Notes: generated by a model from the sequence alone, not told the origin. Shown: positions 32,145 to 41,267, numbered from the stretch's first letter. The stretch is 64,000 nucleotides of DNA from Pelagibius sp048268885 (GCA_048268885.1 JBLWUP010000030.1:1-64000); one strand, 5' to 3'. A program made the numbers and translations.

Positions 32145-33088
32145 AAACCTTGAAAGCCCTTGCGCTGACCTTTTCGCTTTCGCTCCTGGCCACGCCGGCG
32201 GTGGCGGCCGACAAGCTGACCTTGATCCTCGATTGGTTCGTCAACCCCGACCATGGCCCCATCATCGTGGCTCAGGAGATGGGCTACTTCGCCGAGCAGG
32301 GCCTGGAGGTCGAAGTGATCGCGCCGGCCGATCCTTCCGACCCGCCGAAGCTGGTCGCCGCGGGCAAGGCGGATCTGGCCGTTTCCTACCAGCCGCAGCT
32401 ACATCTGCAGGTCCACGAAGGCCTGCCGCTCACGCGTGTCGGCACCCTGGTCGCGACGCCGCTCAACTGCCTTCTGGTGCTGGAGGAGGGGCCGGTGAAC
32501 TCCCTGGCCGACCTCAAGGGGCGCAAGGTCGGTTTCTCGGTCGCCGGGGTTGAGGAGGCGCTGCTGGGCGCCATGCTCGCCCCGCACGGCCTGACCCTCG
32601 ACGACATCGAACTGGTCAACGTGAACTGGTCGCTCTCGCCGTCGCTCATGTCGCGCCAGGTCGACGCGGTGATCGGTGCCTATCGCAACTTCGAACTGAA
32701 CCAGCTGGCGATCGAAGGCATCGCCGGACGTTGTTTCTTCCCGGAGGAGGAGGGCGTGCCCGCCTACGACGAACTGATCTACGTGGCCAATCCGGAAACC
32801 CTGGATGCCTCGCGCATCGCCCGTTTCCTCGCCGCCACCGAGAAGGCGACGCAGTACATCGTCAATCATCCGCAAGCCAGTTGGGAGGTCTTCGCCGGCA
32901 CCGCCAAGGAGCTGCAGGACGAACTGAACGCCCGCGCGTGGCAGGACACCCTGCCGCGCTTCGCCCTCCGGCCGGCGGCGCTGGACGTGGGCCGCTACGC
33001 GCGCTTCGAGGCCTTTCTCGCCAAGGCCGGGCTCGTGCCCTCCGAGAACCCGGTGGCGCGGATCGCCCTGGAAGTCCCGGCACCATGA
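32141..33088 (+). CDS. thiY: Periplasmic pyrimidine-precursor-binding protein of an ABC transporter
   Basis: A 315-residue NMT1/ThiY-type solute-binding protein. The signal peptide MKTLKALALTFSLSLLATPA ends before AVAAD; DWFVNPDHGPIIVAQEMGYF is the family hallmark and AADPSDPPKLVAAGKADLAV follows. It probably binds N-formyl-4-amino-5-aminomethyl-2-methylpyrimidine or a related thiamin breakdown product. The start overlaps thiE (ATGA) and its stop overlaps tenA (ATGA). Confidence 0.9.
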   Translation: MKTLKALALTFSLSLLATPAVAADKLTLILDWFVNPDHGPIIVAQEMGYFAEQGLEVEVIAPADPSDPPKLVAAGKADLAVSYQPQLHLQVHEGLPLTRVGTLVATPLNCLLVLEEGPVNSLADLKGRKVGFSVAGVEEALLGAMLAPHGLTLDDIELVNVNWSLSPSLMSRQVDAVIGAYRNFELNQLAIEGIAGRCFFPEEEGVPAYDELIYVANPETLDASRIARFLAATEKATQYIVNHPQASWEVFAGTAKELQDELNARAWQDTLPRFALRPAALDVGRYARFEAFLAKAGLVPSENPVARIALEVPAP

Positions 33089-33810
33089 TCGCGCCCAACC
33101 TGCAGCCCAACCTCGGGCCGGATTACGCCTCCGCCGTCTTCGGTGCCTGGCGGCGGGCCGCGCTGGAGGACTGGCAAGCCTACACCCGGCACGATTTCGT
33201 GCGACGGCTCGGCGACGGAACCCTGCCGCGCGCGGCCTTCCTGCACTATCTCATCCAGGACTACGTCTTCCTGGCGCACTTCGCCCGCGCCTGGGCGCTG
33301 GCCGTGGTGAAGGCCGGCGACCTGGAGGAGATGCGCGCGGCGGCGGCCACCGTGGACGCCCTGGTGAACCAGGAGATGAAGCTGCATGTCGAGGTCTGCG
33401 CCGCCGAAGGCATCGCCGAAAAGACGCTCTTCGCGGCGGAGGAGGAGGTCGAGAACCTCGCCTATACCCGCTTCGTCATGGATACGGGACTGTCGGGCGA
33501 CTTCCTCGACCTCATGGCGGCCCTGGCGCCTTGCGTGCTCGGCTATGGCGAGATCGGCGCCTGGCTCGGCGACGCGGCGACCGATACCGCCTACGGCGAG
33601 TGGATCGACACCTACGCGGCCAGCGACTACCAGGCGCTCTGTCATGGCGTCGGCAAGCTGATCGACCGGGCGGCGGCGGCACGTCTCGGCGCCGCGCCCG
33701 AGGCGTCGCCGCGCTGGGCCGACCTCTGCCGCACTTTTCGCACGGCAACCCGCCTGGAGGTCGGATTCTGGGATATGGGCCTGAGGTCGGGGGAGCGTAA
33801 AGCCGGATGA
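33085..33810 (+). CDS. tenA: Aminopyrimidine aminohydrolase / TenA family
   Basis: TenA hydrolyses aminomethyl-HMP to HMP in thiamin salvage. The 241-residue helical protein has the catalytic cysteine Cys150 in LAPCVLGYGEIG, plus HYLIQDYVFLAHFARAW and TRFVMDTGLSGDFLDLM, and the conserved late IDTYAASDYQAL. This is the Cys-type TenA_C. It starts in overlap with thiY, consistent with salvage of a periplasm-captured pyrimidine; the HMP feeds thiD. Confidence 0.92.
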   Translation: MIAPNLQPNLGPDYASAVFGAWRRAALEDWQAYTRHDFVRRLGDGTLPRAAFLHYLIQDYVFLAHFARAWALAVVKAGDLEEMRAAAATVDALVNQEMKLHVEVCAAEGIAEKTLFAAEEEVENLAYTRFVMDTGLSGDFLDLMAALAPCVLGYGEIGAWLGDAATDTAYGEWIDTYAASDYQALCHGVGKLIDRAAAARLGAAPEASPRWADLCRTFRTATRLEVGFWDMGLRSGERKAG

Positions 33811-33823
33811 GTGCCGTCGGGAA

Positions 33824-34570
33824 ATGATGAGGGCGCGCGACGGCCTGCTGGTCTTCGCGGCGGCGCTGACCTTCTGGCAGGCGCTGGTCTGGATCACCGC
33901 CGTGCCCTCCTTCATCCTGCCCGGGCCGCTGCGCGTGGCCGGGACGCTGGCGGCGCAGCACCAGCTGATCCTGGAACATGCCGCCGTCACCGTTGCCGAG
34001 GTGCTGTTCGGCATAGCTCTGGGCACCTTGCTGGGGGCGCTCACGGCCCTGCAGCTCATGATGTCGCGCACGGCTCTGCGCTTCGTCCTGCCGGTCCTGG
34101 TGTTCAGCCAGGCGGTACCGGTCTTCGCCTTGGCGCCGCTGCTGACTCTCTGGCTCGGCTACGGCCTCGGCTCCAAGGTCGCCATGGCGGTCCTGATCAT
34201 CTACTTCCCGGTGGCCTCCAACTTCCTCGACGGGCTGCGCCACAGCGATGACGGCCTGATCGAAATGGGGCGCAGCTTCGGCGCCTCCAGGTTTCAGCTG
34301 CTCTTTCGCATCCGTCTGCCCGCCGCCTTGCCGTCCCTGGGCTCGGGCCTGCGGCTCGCCGCGGTCTACGCGCCCATCGGCGCGGTGATCGGGGAGTGGG
34401 TCGGCGCCTCTCAGGGTCTCGGCTATCTCATGCTGCTGGCCAATGGCCGCGCCAAGACCGACCTGATGTTCGCCGCTTTGTTCGTGTTGGCGCTTTTCAC
34501 CCTGCTGTTGCACAAGGCGGTGGGGAAGCTGGCCGATTATCTGGCGCGGCGGGCCAAGGGGTACGCCTGA
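33824..34570 (+). CDS. thiX: ABC transporter permease, thiamin-precursor type
   Basis: A 248-residue permease with about six membrane helices. The EAA-type loop is DDGLIEMGRSFGASRFQLLFRIRLPAA (about 145-170) in binding-protein-dependent transport inner-membrane components (PF00528). ATG 33824 follows tenA by 13 bases. The matching ATPase (thiZ) is not in the window: the next gene, 112 bases downstream, is atpD of the N-ATPase. The ATP-binding subunit must be encoded elsewhere or shared. Confidence 0.87.
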   Translation: MMRARDGLLVFAAALTFWQALVWITAVPSFILPGPLRVAGTLAAQHQLILEHAAVTVAEVLFGIALGTLLGALTALQLMMSRTALRFVLPVLVFSQAVPVFALAPLLTLWLGYGLGSKVAMAVLIIYFPVASNFLDGLRHSDDGLIEMGRSFGASRFQLLFRIRLPAALPSLGSGLRLAAVYAPIGAVIGEWVGASQGLGYLMLLANGRAKTDLMFAALFVLALFTLLLHKAVGKLADYLARRAKGYA

Positions 34571-34681
34571 GACCGCGTGACAGCGTTTCGTCGGCCTGAT
34601 TGATCCGGATCAAGGCTGCGCGGCGCCTTGGAACTAGGCTAGGGTATTGGCCACGGCCGACCCACGACGCGCTGAGCACCG

Positions 34682-36151
34682 ATGGACAAGCCCGACACAG
34701 GATCTGACCGCCCGGAGCGGGGCGAAGCCGCGCCCGCCCGCCCGGAGGGGAGAGGCCGCGTCGTCTCCGTGAGCGGGTCGGTGGTCGACATCGAATTCGC
34801 GGCAGGGACCCTGCCGTCGATCAATGCCGCCCTCGAGGTTGAATGGGACGGTCCGCACGGCCTGATCGTCGAGGTCCAGCAGCATCTCACGCCCCGGACC
34901 GTCCGCGGTGTGGCCATGCAGGAGACGGCCGGGCTGCGCAGCGGCGTCGCGGTGCGCGATACCGGCGGGCCGATCATGGTGCCGGCGGGAGAGGCGGTCC
35001 TCGGACGGCTGATGAATGTCGTCGGCGAACCTATCGATCATGGCGGCACCTTCGGGCCGGAAGTGCCGCGGGTGCCGATCCACCGCAAGCCGCCCCGCTT
35101 GACGGAGCAGCGCGCCGGCAGCGAACTCTTCCTGACGGGGATCAAGATCATCGACCTGCTGGCGCCGCTGTCCCGCGGGGGCAAGGCGGCCATGTTCGGC
35201 GGCGCCGGGGTGGGCAAGACTGTCCTGATCATGGAGCTGATCCGTACCACGGTCGAGCGCTATGCCGGCATCTCGGTCTTCGCAGGGATCGGCGAGCGGT
35301 CGCGCGAAGGTCACGAACTTTGGCTCGAGCTGCAGAAGTCGGGCGTGCTCGACCGCACCGCGCTGGTCTTCGGCCAGATGAACGAGCCGCCGGGCGCGCG
35401 CTGGCGCGTCGGCATGACGGCGCTGACCGTCGCCGAACACTTCCGCGACGTCTTGCACCAGAACGTGCTGCTGCTGATCGACAACGTCTTTCGTTTCGTC
35501 CAGGCCGGCGGCGAGGTCTCCGGGCTGCTCGGCCGCCTGCCGTCGCGGGTGGGCTATCAACCGACCCTGGCGACGGAAATTGCGGAGCTGGAGGAACGCA
35601 TCGCCTCGGTGAAGGAGGCGGCGGTGACCTCGATCCAGGCGGTCTACGTGCCCGCCGACGATTTCACCGACCCGGCGGTGGCCGAAACCTTCACCCATCT
35701 CGACTCCTCGATCGTCCTCAGCCGCGAGATGGCCAGTCAGGGTCTTTATCCGGCAATCGACCCCTTGGCCTCGACCTCCGTCATGCTCGATCCGCGCCTG
35801 GTCGGCGAGGCGCACTACGAGACCGCCGAGGAGGTGCGCCGGCTCATCGAACGCTACCGCGAACTGCAGGAGATCATCTCGCTGCTGGGCATGGAAGAGC
35901 TGAGTGCGTCGGACCGCCAGGCCGTCGGCCGCGCCCGCCGGCTGATCCGCTTCCTGACCCAGCCCTTCGCCGTCACCTCGCAGTTCACCGGGCGGGCGGG
36001 TGCCTCGGTCTCCCTGGAGGAGACCCTGCGCGGCTGCCGGGCGATCCTGGCGGGCGAGGCCGACGGCTGGGCCGAGAGTTCGCTTTACATGATCGGGACG
36101 CTGGAGGACGCCGCCGCCAAGGAACGCGCCTCCACGGCGGCGGCGGAATGA
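34682..36151 (+). CDS. atpD: N-ATPase F1 beta subunit
   Basis: Catalytic beta subunit (489 residues) of an alternative F-type, N-type ATPase. The Walker A P-loop GGAGVGKTVLIMELI begins at about residue 173; GERSREGHELWLEL, TALVFGQMNEPPGARWRV and LLLIDNVFRFVQAGGEVSGL are conserved. It hydrolyses or makes ATP at the head facing the cytoplasm. First gene of atpD-C-Q-R-B-E-F-A-G, the order that distinguishes N-ATPases from the usual atpBEFHAGDC order. Its stop overlaps atpC (ATGA). Confidence 0.94.
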   Translation: MDKPDTGSDRPERGEAAPARPEGRGRVVSVSGSVVDIEFAAGTLPSINAALEVEWDGPHGLIVEVQQHLTPRTVRGVAMQETAGLRSGVAVRDTGGPIMVPAGEAVLGRLMNVVGEPIDHGGTFGPEVPRVPIHRKPPRLTEQRAGSELFLTGIKIIDLLAPLSRGGKAAMFGGAGVGKTVLIMELIRTTVERYAGISVFAGIGERSREGHELWLELQKSGVLDRTALVFGQMNEPPGARWRVGMTALTVAEHFRDVLHQNVLLLIDNVFRFVQAGGEVSGLLGRLPSRVGYQPTLATEIAELEERIASVKEAAVTSIQAVYVPADDFTDPAVAETFTHLDSSIVLSREMASQGLYPAIDPLASTSVMLDPRLVGEAHYETAEEVRRLIERYRELQEIISLLGMEELSASDRQAVGRARRLIRFLTQPFAVTSQFTGRAGASVSLEETLRGCRAILAGEADGWAESSLYMIGTLEDAAAKERASTAAAE

Positions 36152-36627
36152 AACTGCTGGTCGCCACGCCCCTGTCCGTCGTCGTGATGGCGGAGAACCT
36201 GCGTCATATCCGCGCCGAGGACGAGACCGGCGCCTTCGGCATTCTGCCCGGGCATGCCGACTTCATTACCGTCCTCTCGGTGTCGGTGATTACCTGGCGT
36301 GACGATCGGGACGAAGAGCATCACGTGGCCGTGCGCGGCGGACTCTTGACGGTGCGCGACGGCGCGCTTGTCGAGGTCGCGACACGGGAGGCGGTGGGTG
36401 AAGACACGCTGCGAGAGCTGGGCGAGGCCGTTTTGACGCGGTTCCGTGAAGAAGCAGCGGCCGAGGTTGAATCGCGGGTTTCGGCGCAGAAGCTGCAGCT
36501 CGCGACGATCCGGCAGTTGCAGCGCTATCTGGAGTCGGCGCGCCAGCCCCTGCCGCAGGGCGCGCCGCCCGCTGCCGGCGGGGCGGCGGCGAGAGGCGGC
36601 CCGCCGGGCGAAGGCGAGGTCACATGA
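36148..36627 (+). CDS. atpC: N-ATPase epsilon subunit
   Basis: A 159-residue central-stalk epsilon subunit. The N-terminal beta sandwich has LLVATPLSVVVMAENLRHIRAE and GAFGILPGHADFITVLSVSV; a C-terminal helical region follows, then a proline/alanine/glycine-rich tail from about residue 135. It begins in an ATGA overlap with atpD and ends in an ATGA overlap with the next gene. The usual F-type delta subunit has no counterpart in this operon. Confidence 0.85.
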   Translation: MKLLVATPLSVVVMAENLRHIRAEDETGAFGILPGHADFITVLSVSVITWRDDRDEEHHVAVRGGLLTVRDGALVEVATREAVGEDTLRELGEAVLTRFREEAAAEVESRVSAQKLQLATIRQLQRYLESARQPLPQGAPPAAGGAAARGGPPGEGEVT

Positions 36628-36929
36628 TCGACACGCCGGAGGAGAACGGGCACAACAATCATGCGCACAAGAAGATGGCGCATGCGGTCCGCCTGCGCGA
36701 GGCGCGCAGCGAGAAGTGGAAGGAGGAGGGGGAGCGGTCCCTGTGGCAGAACCTCGCCATGGTGGGGGCGTTGGGCTGGTTGATCGTGACGCCGGCCCTG
36801 GTCGGCGTTTTCCTGGGGCGTTGGCTGGACGGCCACTTCGGTACCGGTATCCTGTTCAGCGGCGCCCTGATCTTTCTTGGGGTCGCCTTCGGGTGTTACC
36901 TTGCATGGCAGAGGGTCAATAAGGAATGA
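36624..36929 (+). CDS. atpQ: N-ATPase subunit AtpQ (AtpI-like)
   Basis: A 101-residue membrane protein with two transmembrane helices (WLIVTPALVGVFLGRWLDG and ILFSGALIFLGVAFGCYLAW), a charged N-terminus (HKKMAHAVRLREARSEKWKE) and the layout of AtpI. In N-ATPase operons the product is called AtpQ. Precise role is not settled; it may help c-ring assembly. Overlaps both neighbours by 4 bases (ATGA). Confidence 0.85.
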   Translation: MIDTPEENGHNNHAHKKMAHAVRLREARSEKWKEEGERSLWQNLAMVGALGWLIVTPALVGVFLGRWLDGHFGTGILFSGALIFLGVAFGCYLAWQRVNKE

Positions 36930-37198
36930 GTTCGATAAGCGCTTTGGAGGTCGCCCTGTACCTCCTGGCCGGCGCGGCCCTGGGCGCGGCCTACTTTCTG
37001 ATGCTGCTGAGGACCGTCAGGGCGCACACGGCGCAGGCGGGGCTGGCCCTGGTCGTCCCGTTCTATCTGCTGCGGATTGCCGCGGCCGCTGCGGCCTTCT
37101 GGTTCATCGCCCAGCAGGGGGCTCTGCCGCTGTTGCTGGCGCTGTTCGGCTTCCTGCTGGCGCGGGTCGCCGTGCAGCACCGGGTCGCGACGGAGTGA
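36926..37198 (+). CDS. atpR: N-ATPase subunit AtpR
   Basis: A 90-residue, three-helix membrane protein found only in N-ATPase operons. Arginines in or beside helices (VRAH, LLRIAAAAAAFWF, ARVAVQHR) fit the published idea that AtpR arginines interact with the c-ring carboxylates. It starts in overlap with atpQ and is followed two bases later by atpB. Confidence 0.85.
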   Translation: MSSISALEVALYLLAGAALGAAYFLMLLRTVRAHTAQAGLALVVPFYLLRIAAAAAAFWFIAQQGALPLLLALFGFLLARVAVQHRVATE

Positions 37199-37200
37199 CG

Positions 37201-37881
37201 ATGGAAGCCAATCCGCTCGCCCCCGATATCCTCTTCGCTCTCGGCCCGGTTCCGATCAGCCGCCCGGTGGTGACGACCTGGGCCATCATGGTGCTTCTGA
37301 CGGCGCTCTCCTGGGTTGGGATGCGGCGGGCGCGCCGCGATCCCGCCGCCGAGGGCGGCACCCTGCAGACAGTGCTGGAGATCGTCGTCGAGACCCTGGA
37401 AAAGCAGATCACCGACATCATCCGGCGGCCGCCCGGCCCCTTCCTGCCGCTGCTCGGCACGCTGTTCATCTTCCTGGTCTTCGCGAACCTTTCGGCGGTC
37501 GTGCCCGGCATGAAGCCGCCGACCGGGCATATCGAAACCCCGGCGGCGCTGGCGGCCATCGTCTTCCTGTCGGCGCACTATTTCGGTATCCGTTCGCGCG
37601 GCCTGCTGTCCTACGTACGCCACTACACGAAGCCGAGCCTTTTGCTGCTGCCGCTCAATATCCTGTCGGAGTTTACCCGCACTTTCTCGCTGATGGTGCG
37701 TCTCTTCGGCAACATGATGAGCCATGAGTTCGTCATCGCCATCGTCGTCTTCATGGCCGGGCTGCTTTTGCCGGTCCCCTTCATGTTGCTCGGCATTCTG
37801 ATCGGTATCATCCAGGCCTACATCTTCACCGTCCTGGCCGCCGTCTTCATCGGTGCCGCGGTGGGAAGTGTCGAGACCTGA
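37201..37881 (+). CDS. atpB: N-ATPase F0 subunit a
   Basis: A 226-residue membrane protein providing the ion half-channels. The essential arginine region is SEFTRTFSLMVRLFGNMMSH, with the catalytic Arg in RLFGNM; helices GTLFIFLVFANLSAVVPG and IIQAYIFTVLAAVFIG are typical. It starts at ATG 37201, two bases after atpR. It is followed by atpE after 19 bases. Confidence 0.93.
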   Translation: MEANPLAPDILFALGPVPISRPVVTTWAIMVLLTALSWVGMRRARRDPAAEGGTLQTVLEIVVETLEKQITDIIRRPPGPFLPLLGTLFIFLVFANLSAVVPGMKPPTGHIETPAALAAIVFLSAHYFGIRSRGLLSYVRHYTKPSLLLLPLNILSEFTRTFSLMVRLFGNMMSHEFVIAIVVFMAGLLLPVPFMLLGILIGIIQAYIFTVLAAVFIGAAVGSVET

Positions 37882-37900
37882 CAACAGAGGAGTGATTCAA

Positions 37901-38143
37901 TTGAGCCTTGAAATGGTGAGCATCATCGGCGCGGCCATTGCCGTGTCCTTCGGCGCGATCGGTCCGGCCTTCGGCGAAGGCCGCGCCCTGGCGGCGGCCA
38001 TGGACGCCATCGCCCGCCAGCCGGAATCGGCGGGCCCTCTGTCGCGCACGCTCTTCGTCGGTCTCGCGATGATCGAGACCATGGCGATCTATTGCCTGGT
38101 GGTGGCCCTGCTGCTGCTCTACGCAAACCCGTTTGTCGGCTAA
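37901..38143 (+). CDS. atpE: N-ATPase F0 subunit c (Na+-type signature)
   Basis: A hairpin proteolipid, 80 residues from TTG 37901 (AGAGGAG eight bases upstream; in-frame GTG 37892 is an alternative). With this start, Pro22, Glu26, Glu59, Thr60 and Tyr64 correspond to Pro28, Gln/Glu32, Glu65, Ser/Thr66 and Tyr70 of the sodium-binding Ilyobacter c subunit; each is offset by six. The two glutamates (GPAFGEGRA, AMIETMAIY) are those reported for N-ATPases. Na+ as the coupling ion is therefore the expectation, although proton use is not excluded. Confidence 0.92.
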   Translation: MSLEMVSIIGAAIAVSFGAIGPAFGEGRALAAAMDAIARQPESAGPLSRTLFVGLAMIETMAIYCLVVALLLLYANPFVG

Positions 38144-38145
38144 AG

Positions 38146-38904
38146 ATGCAGATCGACTGGTGGACCCTCGCGCTGCAGGCGGTGAACTTTACCGTTCTCG
38201 TCTGGCTGCTCTGGCGCTTCCTTTACAAGCCCGTCAGGGAGGTGATTGAGAAGCGGAAGCAGCTCGCTGAGCAGGCCTTCGCCGAGGCCGACCAGCAGAA
38301 GGCCGAGGCCGAGGCGGCGGAGCAACGCTTCGAGGAAGCGCGCGCCAAACTCGCGCAGGATCGCCAGGAGATGCTGAAGAAGCTCCACGAGGACCTGGAG
38401 AAGGAGCGCCAGAAGGTCCTGGAGGACGCGCGCGGCGAAGCCGACGGCTTGTTGGAGACGGCGCGGCAGAGCATCGCCAAGGAACGCGCCACCGCGGTGA
38501 CCGAGATCCGCGAACAGGCGGCGACCCTGGCGGTCGAGCTGGCTTCGGGCGTGCTGCGCCAGATCCAGCCCGAGGCGGCCGGCGACGCTTTCCTGGAGCA
38601 ACTGGCAAAGCAGTTCGAAGGCCTGCCGGCGGAGGAGCGCGCGCGTCTGGAGCAGGATCTGGCGGTGGAAGGCGCCGCTTTGCAGGTGGTCACCGCGGCC
38701 CCGCTGACCCCGGGGGAGCAGGGACGCTGGACCGAACGGCTCGCCGGCAAGATCACAGAGGCGGACAAGGTGCGTTTCGCCACCGACCCCGACATCCTGG
38801 GCGGGGCGGAGTTGCGTTTTCCCCACGCCGTGCTGAGGCTCACCTGGGCCGACCAGCTGCGCAAGGCCAAGGAGCTGCTGCAGGGCGATGAAGCCGCTTC
38901 GTGA
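38146..38904 (+). CDS. atpF: N-ATPase F0 subunit b
   Basis: A 252-residue stalk subunit with one N-terminal membrane helix (NFTVLVWLLWRFLYKPV) and a long charged coiled coil (about residues 35-150, rich in Glu/Lys/Gln/Ala). It is about 90 residues longer than the standard b subunit; the extra C-terminal part may replace the missing delta subunit in holding the alpha3beta3 head. It starts two bases after atpE and overlaps atpA by 17 bases. Confidence 0.9.
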   Translation: MQIDWWTLALQAVNFTVLVWLLWRFLYKPVREVIEKRKQLAEQAFAEADQQKAEAEAAEQRFEEARAKLAQDRQEMLKKLHEDLEKERQKVLEDARGEADGLLETARQSIAKERATAVTEIREQAATLAVELASGVLRQIQPEAAGDAFLEQLAKQFEGLPAEERARLEQDLAVEGAALQVVTAAPLTPGEQGRWTERLAGKITEADKVRFATDPDILGGAELRFPHAVLRLTWADQLRKAKELLQGDEAAS

Positions 38905-40423
38905 CGATCTAGGGGCCTGGCTGTCCGACGCGCGGCGGCGCCTCCAGACGATGGAGGCCGTGCCAAGCTTCGAGCATGTCGGCGTCGTCGAGCAGGTCGG
39001 CGACGGCGTGGCCACGGTCTCCGGCCTGCCCTGGACTCGCCTGGACGAGGTGCTGCTGTTCGAGGGCGGCACCCTGGGCATCGCCTTGCACGTCGATGAA
39101 AAGTCGATCGGCTGCGTGCTGCTGGGCAGCGCGGAAGACATCGCCGGTGGCAGCCGGGTGCGGGGCACCGGGGAGATCGTTCGGGTGCCCGTCGGAGAGG
39201 CGCTGCTGGGCCGGGTCGTCGACTCGACCGGCGCGCCGCTGGACGACGGGCCGCCGATCGCGACGGTGCGCCACGATCCGATCGAACGGCCGGCGCCGGG
39301 CATCGTCGATCGCGATCTGGTGACCCAGCCGCTGATGACGGGACTGACGGTGATCGACGCGATGATTCCCCTGGGGCGCGGACAGCGCGAGTTGATCATC
39401 GGCGACCGCAAGACCGGCAAGACGGCCATCGCCGTCGATACCATGATCAACCAGCGCAGTTCGGAGGTGATCTGCGTCTACGCCGCCGTCGGTCAGAAGA
39501 CCTCCACGGTCAGCAAGGTCGTCGAGGCGGTAAAGCAGCGCGGCGCCTTCGACCGCTGCATCTTCGTCGTCGGTGAGTCCGACGCGCCGCCGGGCGCGCA
39601 GTGGATCACGCCCTATGCGGCCTGCACCATGGCGGAATACTTCCGCGACCAGGGGCGCGACGTGCTGCTCATTATCGACGACCTGACGAAGCACGCCATC
39701 GTCTATCGGCAGCTCTCCCTCCTGCTGCGCAAACCGCCCGGGCGAGAGGCTTATCCCGGCGACGTGTTCTATCTGCATGCCCGCCTCCTGGAGCGCGCGG
39801 CGAAGTTGTCGCCCGAGCTCGGCGGCGGCTCGCTGACGGCCTTGCCGCTTGCCGAGACGCAGGCCGGCAACCTGACCGCCTACATCCCGACCAACCTCAT
39901 CTCGATCACCGACGGGCAGATCTATCTCGATCCGAAGCTGTTTTACGAAGGTCAGAAGCCGGCCGTGAACGTGGCGATGAGTGTTTCCCGCGTCGGCGGC
40001 CAGACGCAGAGCCCGGCCATGAAGCAACTCGCCGAGGCGCTGAAGCTCGAATATTCACAGTTTCTCGAACTCGAGGTCTTCACGCGTTTCGGCGCCATGG
40101 TCGACGAACGCACCAAGGGCACCATCGAACACGGGCGGCGCATCCGCGCCATTCTCGCCCAGCCCGAGTTCCACCCGCTGCCGCTTGCCCAGCAGTTGGC
40201 CCTGCTGCTGGCGGTGGACGAGAAGAAGCTCGACGAACTGCCGTTGGACCAGGTCGGAAAGTTCAAGAGTGGCCTCGGCGACTGGCTGGCGCAGCACTGC
40301 CCGCGTGCCCTCGCCAGGATCGAGAAGACAGGTGAGCTGTCCGCCGAGGACCGTGGGGACATCGCGATGGCGCTCGATGCTTACATCGCCGACATGGCGC
40401 CCCCGCCGGCCGCGGCAGATTGA
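38888..40423 (+). CDS. atpA: N-ATPase F1 alpha subunit
   Basis: The 511-residue non-catalytic nucleotide-binding subunit. Walker A GDRKTGKT occupies residues 172-179; IIDDLTKHAIVYRQLSLL, PPGREAYPGDVFYLHARLLE and MSVSRVGGQTQSPAMK (arginine finger) are conserved. The start (ATG 38888) lies inside the end of atpF. Gene order and length both fit N-ATPase alpha subunits. Confidence 0.94.
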   Translation: MKPLRDDLGAWLSDARRRLQTMEAVPSFEHVGVVEQVGDGVATVSGLPWTRLDEVLLFEGGTLGIALHVDEKSIGCVLLGSAEDIAGGSRVRGTGEIVRVPVGEALLGRVVDSTGAPLDDGPPIATVRHDPIERPAPGIVDRDLVTQPLMTGLTVIDAMIPLGRGQRELIIGDRKTGKTAIAVDTMINQRSSEVICVYAAVGQKTSTVSKVVEAVKQRGAFDRCIFVVGESDAPPGAQWITPYAACTMAEYFRDQGRDVLLIIDDLTKHAIVYRQLSLLLRKPPGREAYPGDVFYLHARLLERAAKLSPELGGGSLTALPLAETQAGNLTAYIPTNLISITDGQIYLDPKLFYEGQKPAVNVAMSVSRVGGQTQSPAMKQLAEALKLEYSQFLELEVFTRFGAMVDERTKGTIEHGRRIRAILAQPEFHPLPLAQQLALLLAVDEKKLDELPLDQVGKFKSGLGDWLAQHCPRALARIEKTGELSAEDRGDIAMALDAYIADMAPPPAAAD

Positions 40424-40424
40424 C

Positions 40425-41267
40425 ATGGAACAGCTGCCCCGCCTGAAGGCGCGTATCTCCAGCCTGCACGAACTGCGCGACCTGTTCCGCGCCCTGCGCG
40501 CCCTTGCCGCCTCGCACGTGCAGGAGGCGCAGAGCGCGCTGGCGGGAATCCGCGAGTACGTGGAGGTCATCGAGGACTCCATCAGCGAAGCCGCGGGCCT
40601 GCTTCCCAAGGAGGGCGGCTTCGGCGCGGAAGCCGACGCGGACGGCCGCGTCCTCATCGTCGTCTGCTCCGAGCACGGTTTCGCCGGCGCTTTTAACGAG
40701 CGGCTGCTTGACCGCGTCGAGGCGGTGCTGGAACCCGGCCAGCAGCTGCTGGTCATCGGCAGCCGGGGCGCCGCCCTGGCGCAGGAGAGGGGGCTCTCGG
40801 TCGGCCGCAGCTTCGCCATGGCGACGCATGTCGGCGGCGTTCTGGGGGTGACGCGCCTGGTCGCGGAGCATCTGGCCACGGTCGCGCGGGCCGATGCCGT
40901 CTTCGGCAGCTACCGCAAGGGCGGAAACTTCGAAGTGGAGGCGAGGCCGATCCTGCCCCTGGACCCGGCTCTTCTGGTCCGCTCCGACCAGCGCAGTCCG
41001 CCGCTGCACCACCTGGCGCCCGAGGACCTGCTGCAGCGCCTGGCGAGCGAGTACCTCTTCGCCGAGATCACGCGGGCGGTCATGGAATCCCTGGCCAGTG
41101 AGAACGGCGCACGGCTGCGCGTGATGGAGGCCGCCGATCAGAATGTCGGCGACAAGCTGGACGTTTTGCGGCGCCGCGAGAACACGCTGCGCCAGGAGGT
41201 CATCACCACCGAGCTGCTCGACGTCGTCACCGGCTCGGAAGCCATCCTGTCCGGTCCGGGGCGCTGA
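40425..41267 (+). CDS. atpG: N-ATPase F1 gamma subunit
   Basis: The 280-residue rotor subunit. The N-terminal helix MEQLPRLKARISSLHELRDL and C-terminal helix (RRRENTLRQEVITTELLDVV) form the coiled coil; VCSEHGFAGAFNERLLDRV is the conserved Rossmann-like part. It starts one base after atpA. It is divergent in sequence from ordinary gamma subunits, as expected for the N-type. Last gene of the operon; a 280-base gap follows. Confidence 0.9.
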   Translation: MEQLPRLKARISSLHELRDLFRALRALAASHVQEAQSALAGIREYVEVIEDSISEAAGLLPKEGGFGAEADADGRVLIVVCSEHGFAGAFNERLLDRVEAVLEPGQQLLVIGSRGAALAQERGLSVGRSFAMATHVGGVLGVTRLVAEHLATVARADAVFGSYRKGGNFEVEARPILPLDPALLVRSDQRSPPLHHLAPEDLLQRLASEYLFAEITRAVMESLASENGARLRVMEAADQNVGDKLDVLRRRENTLRQEVITTELLDVVTGSEAILSGPGR

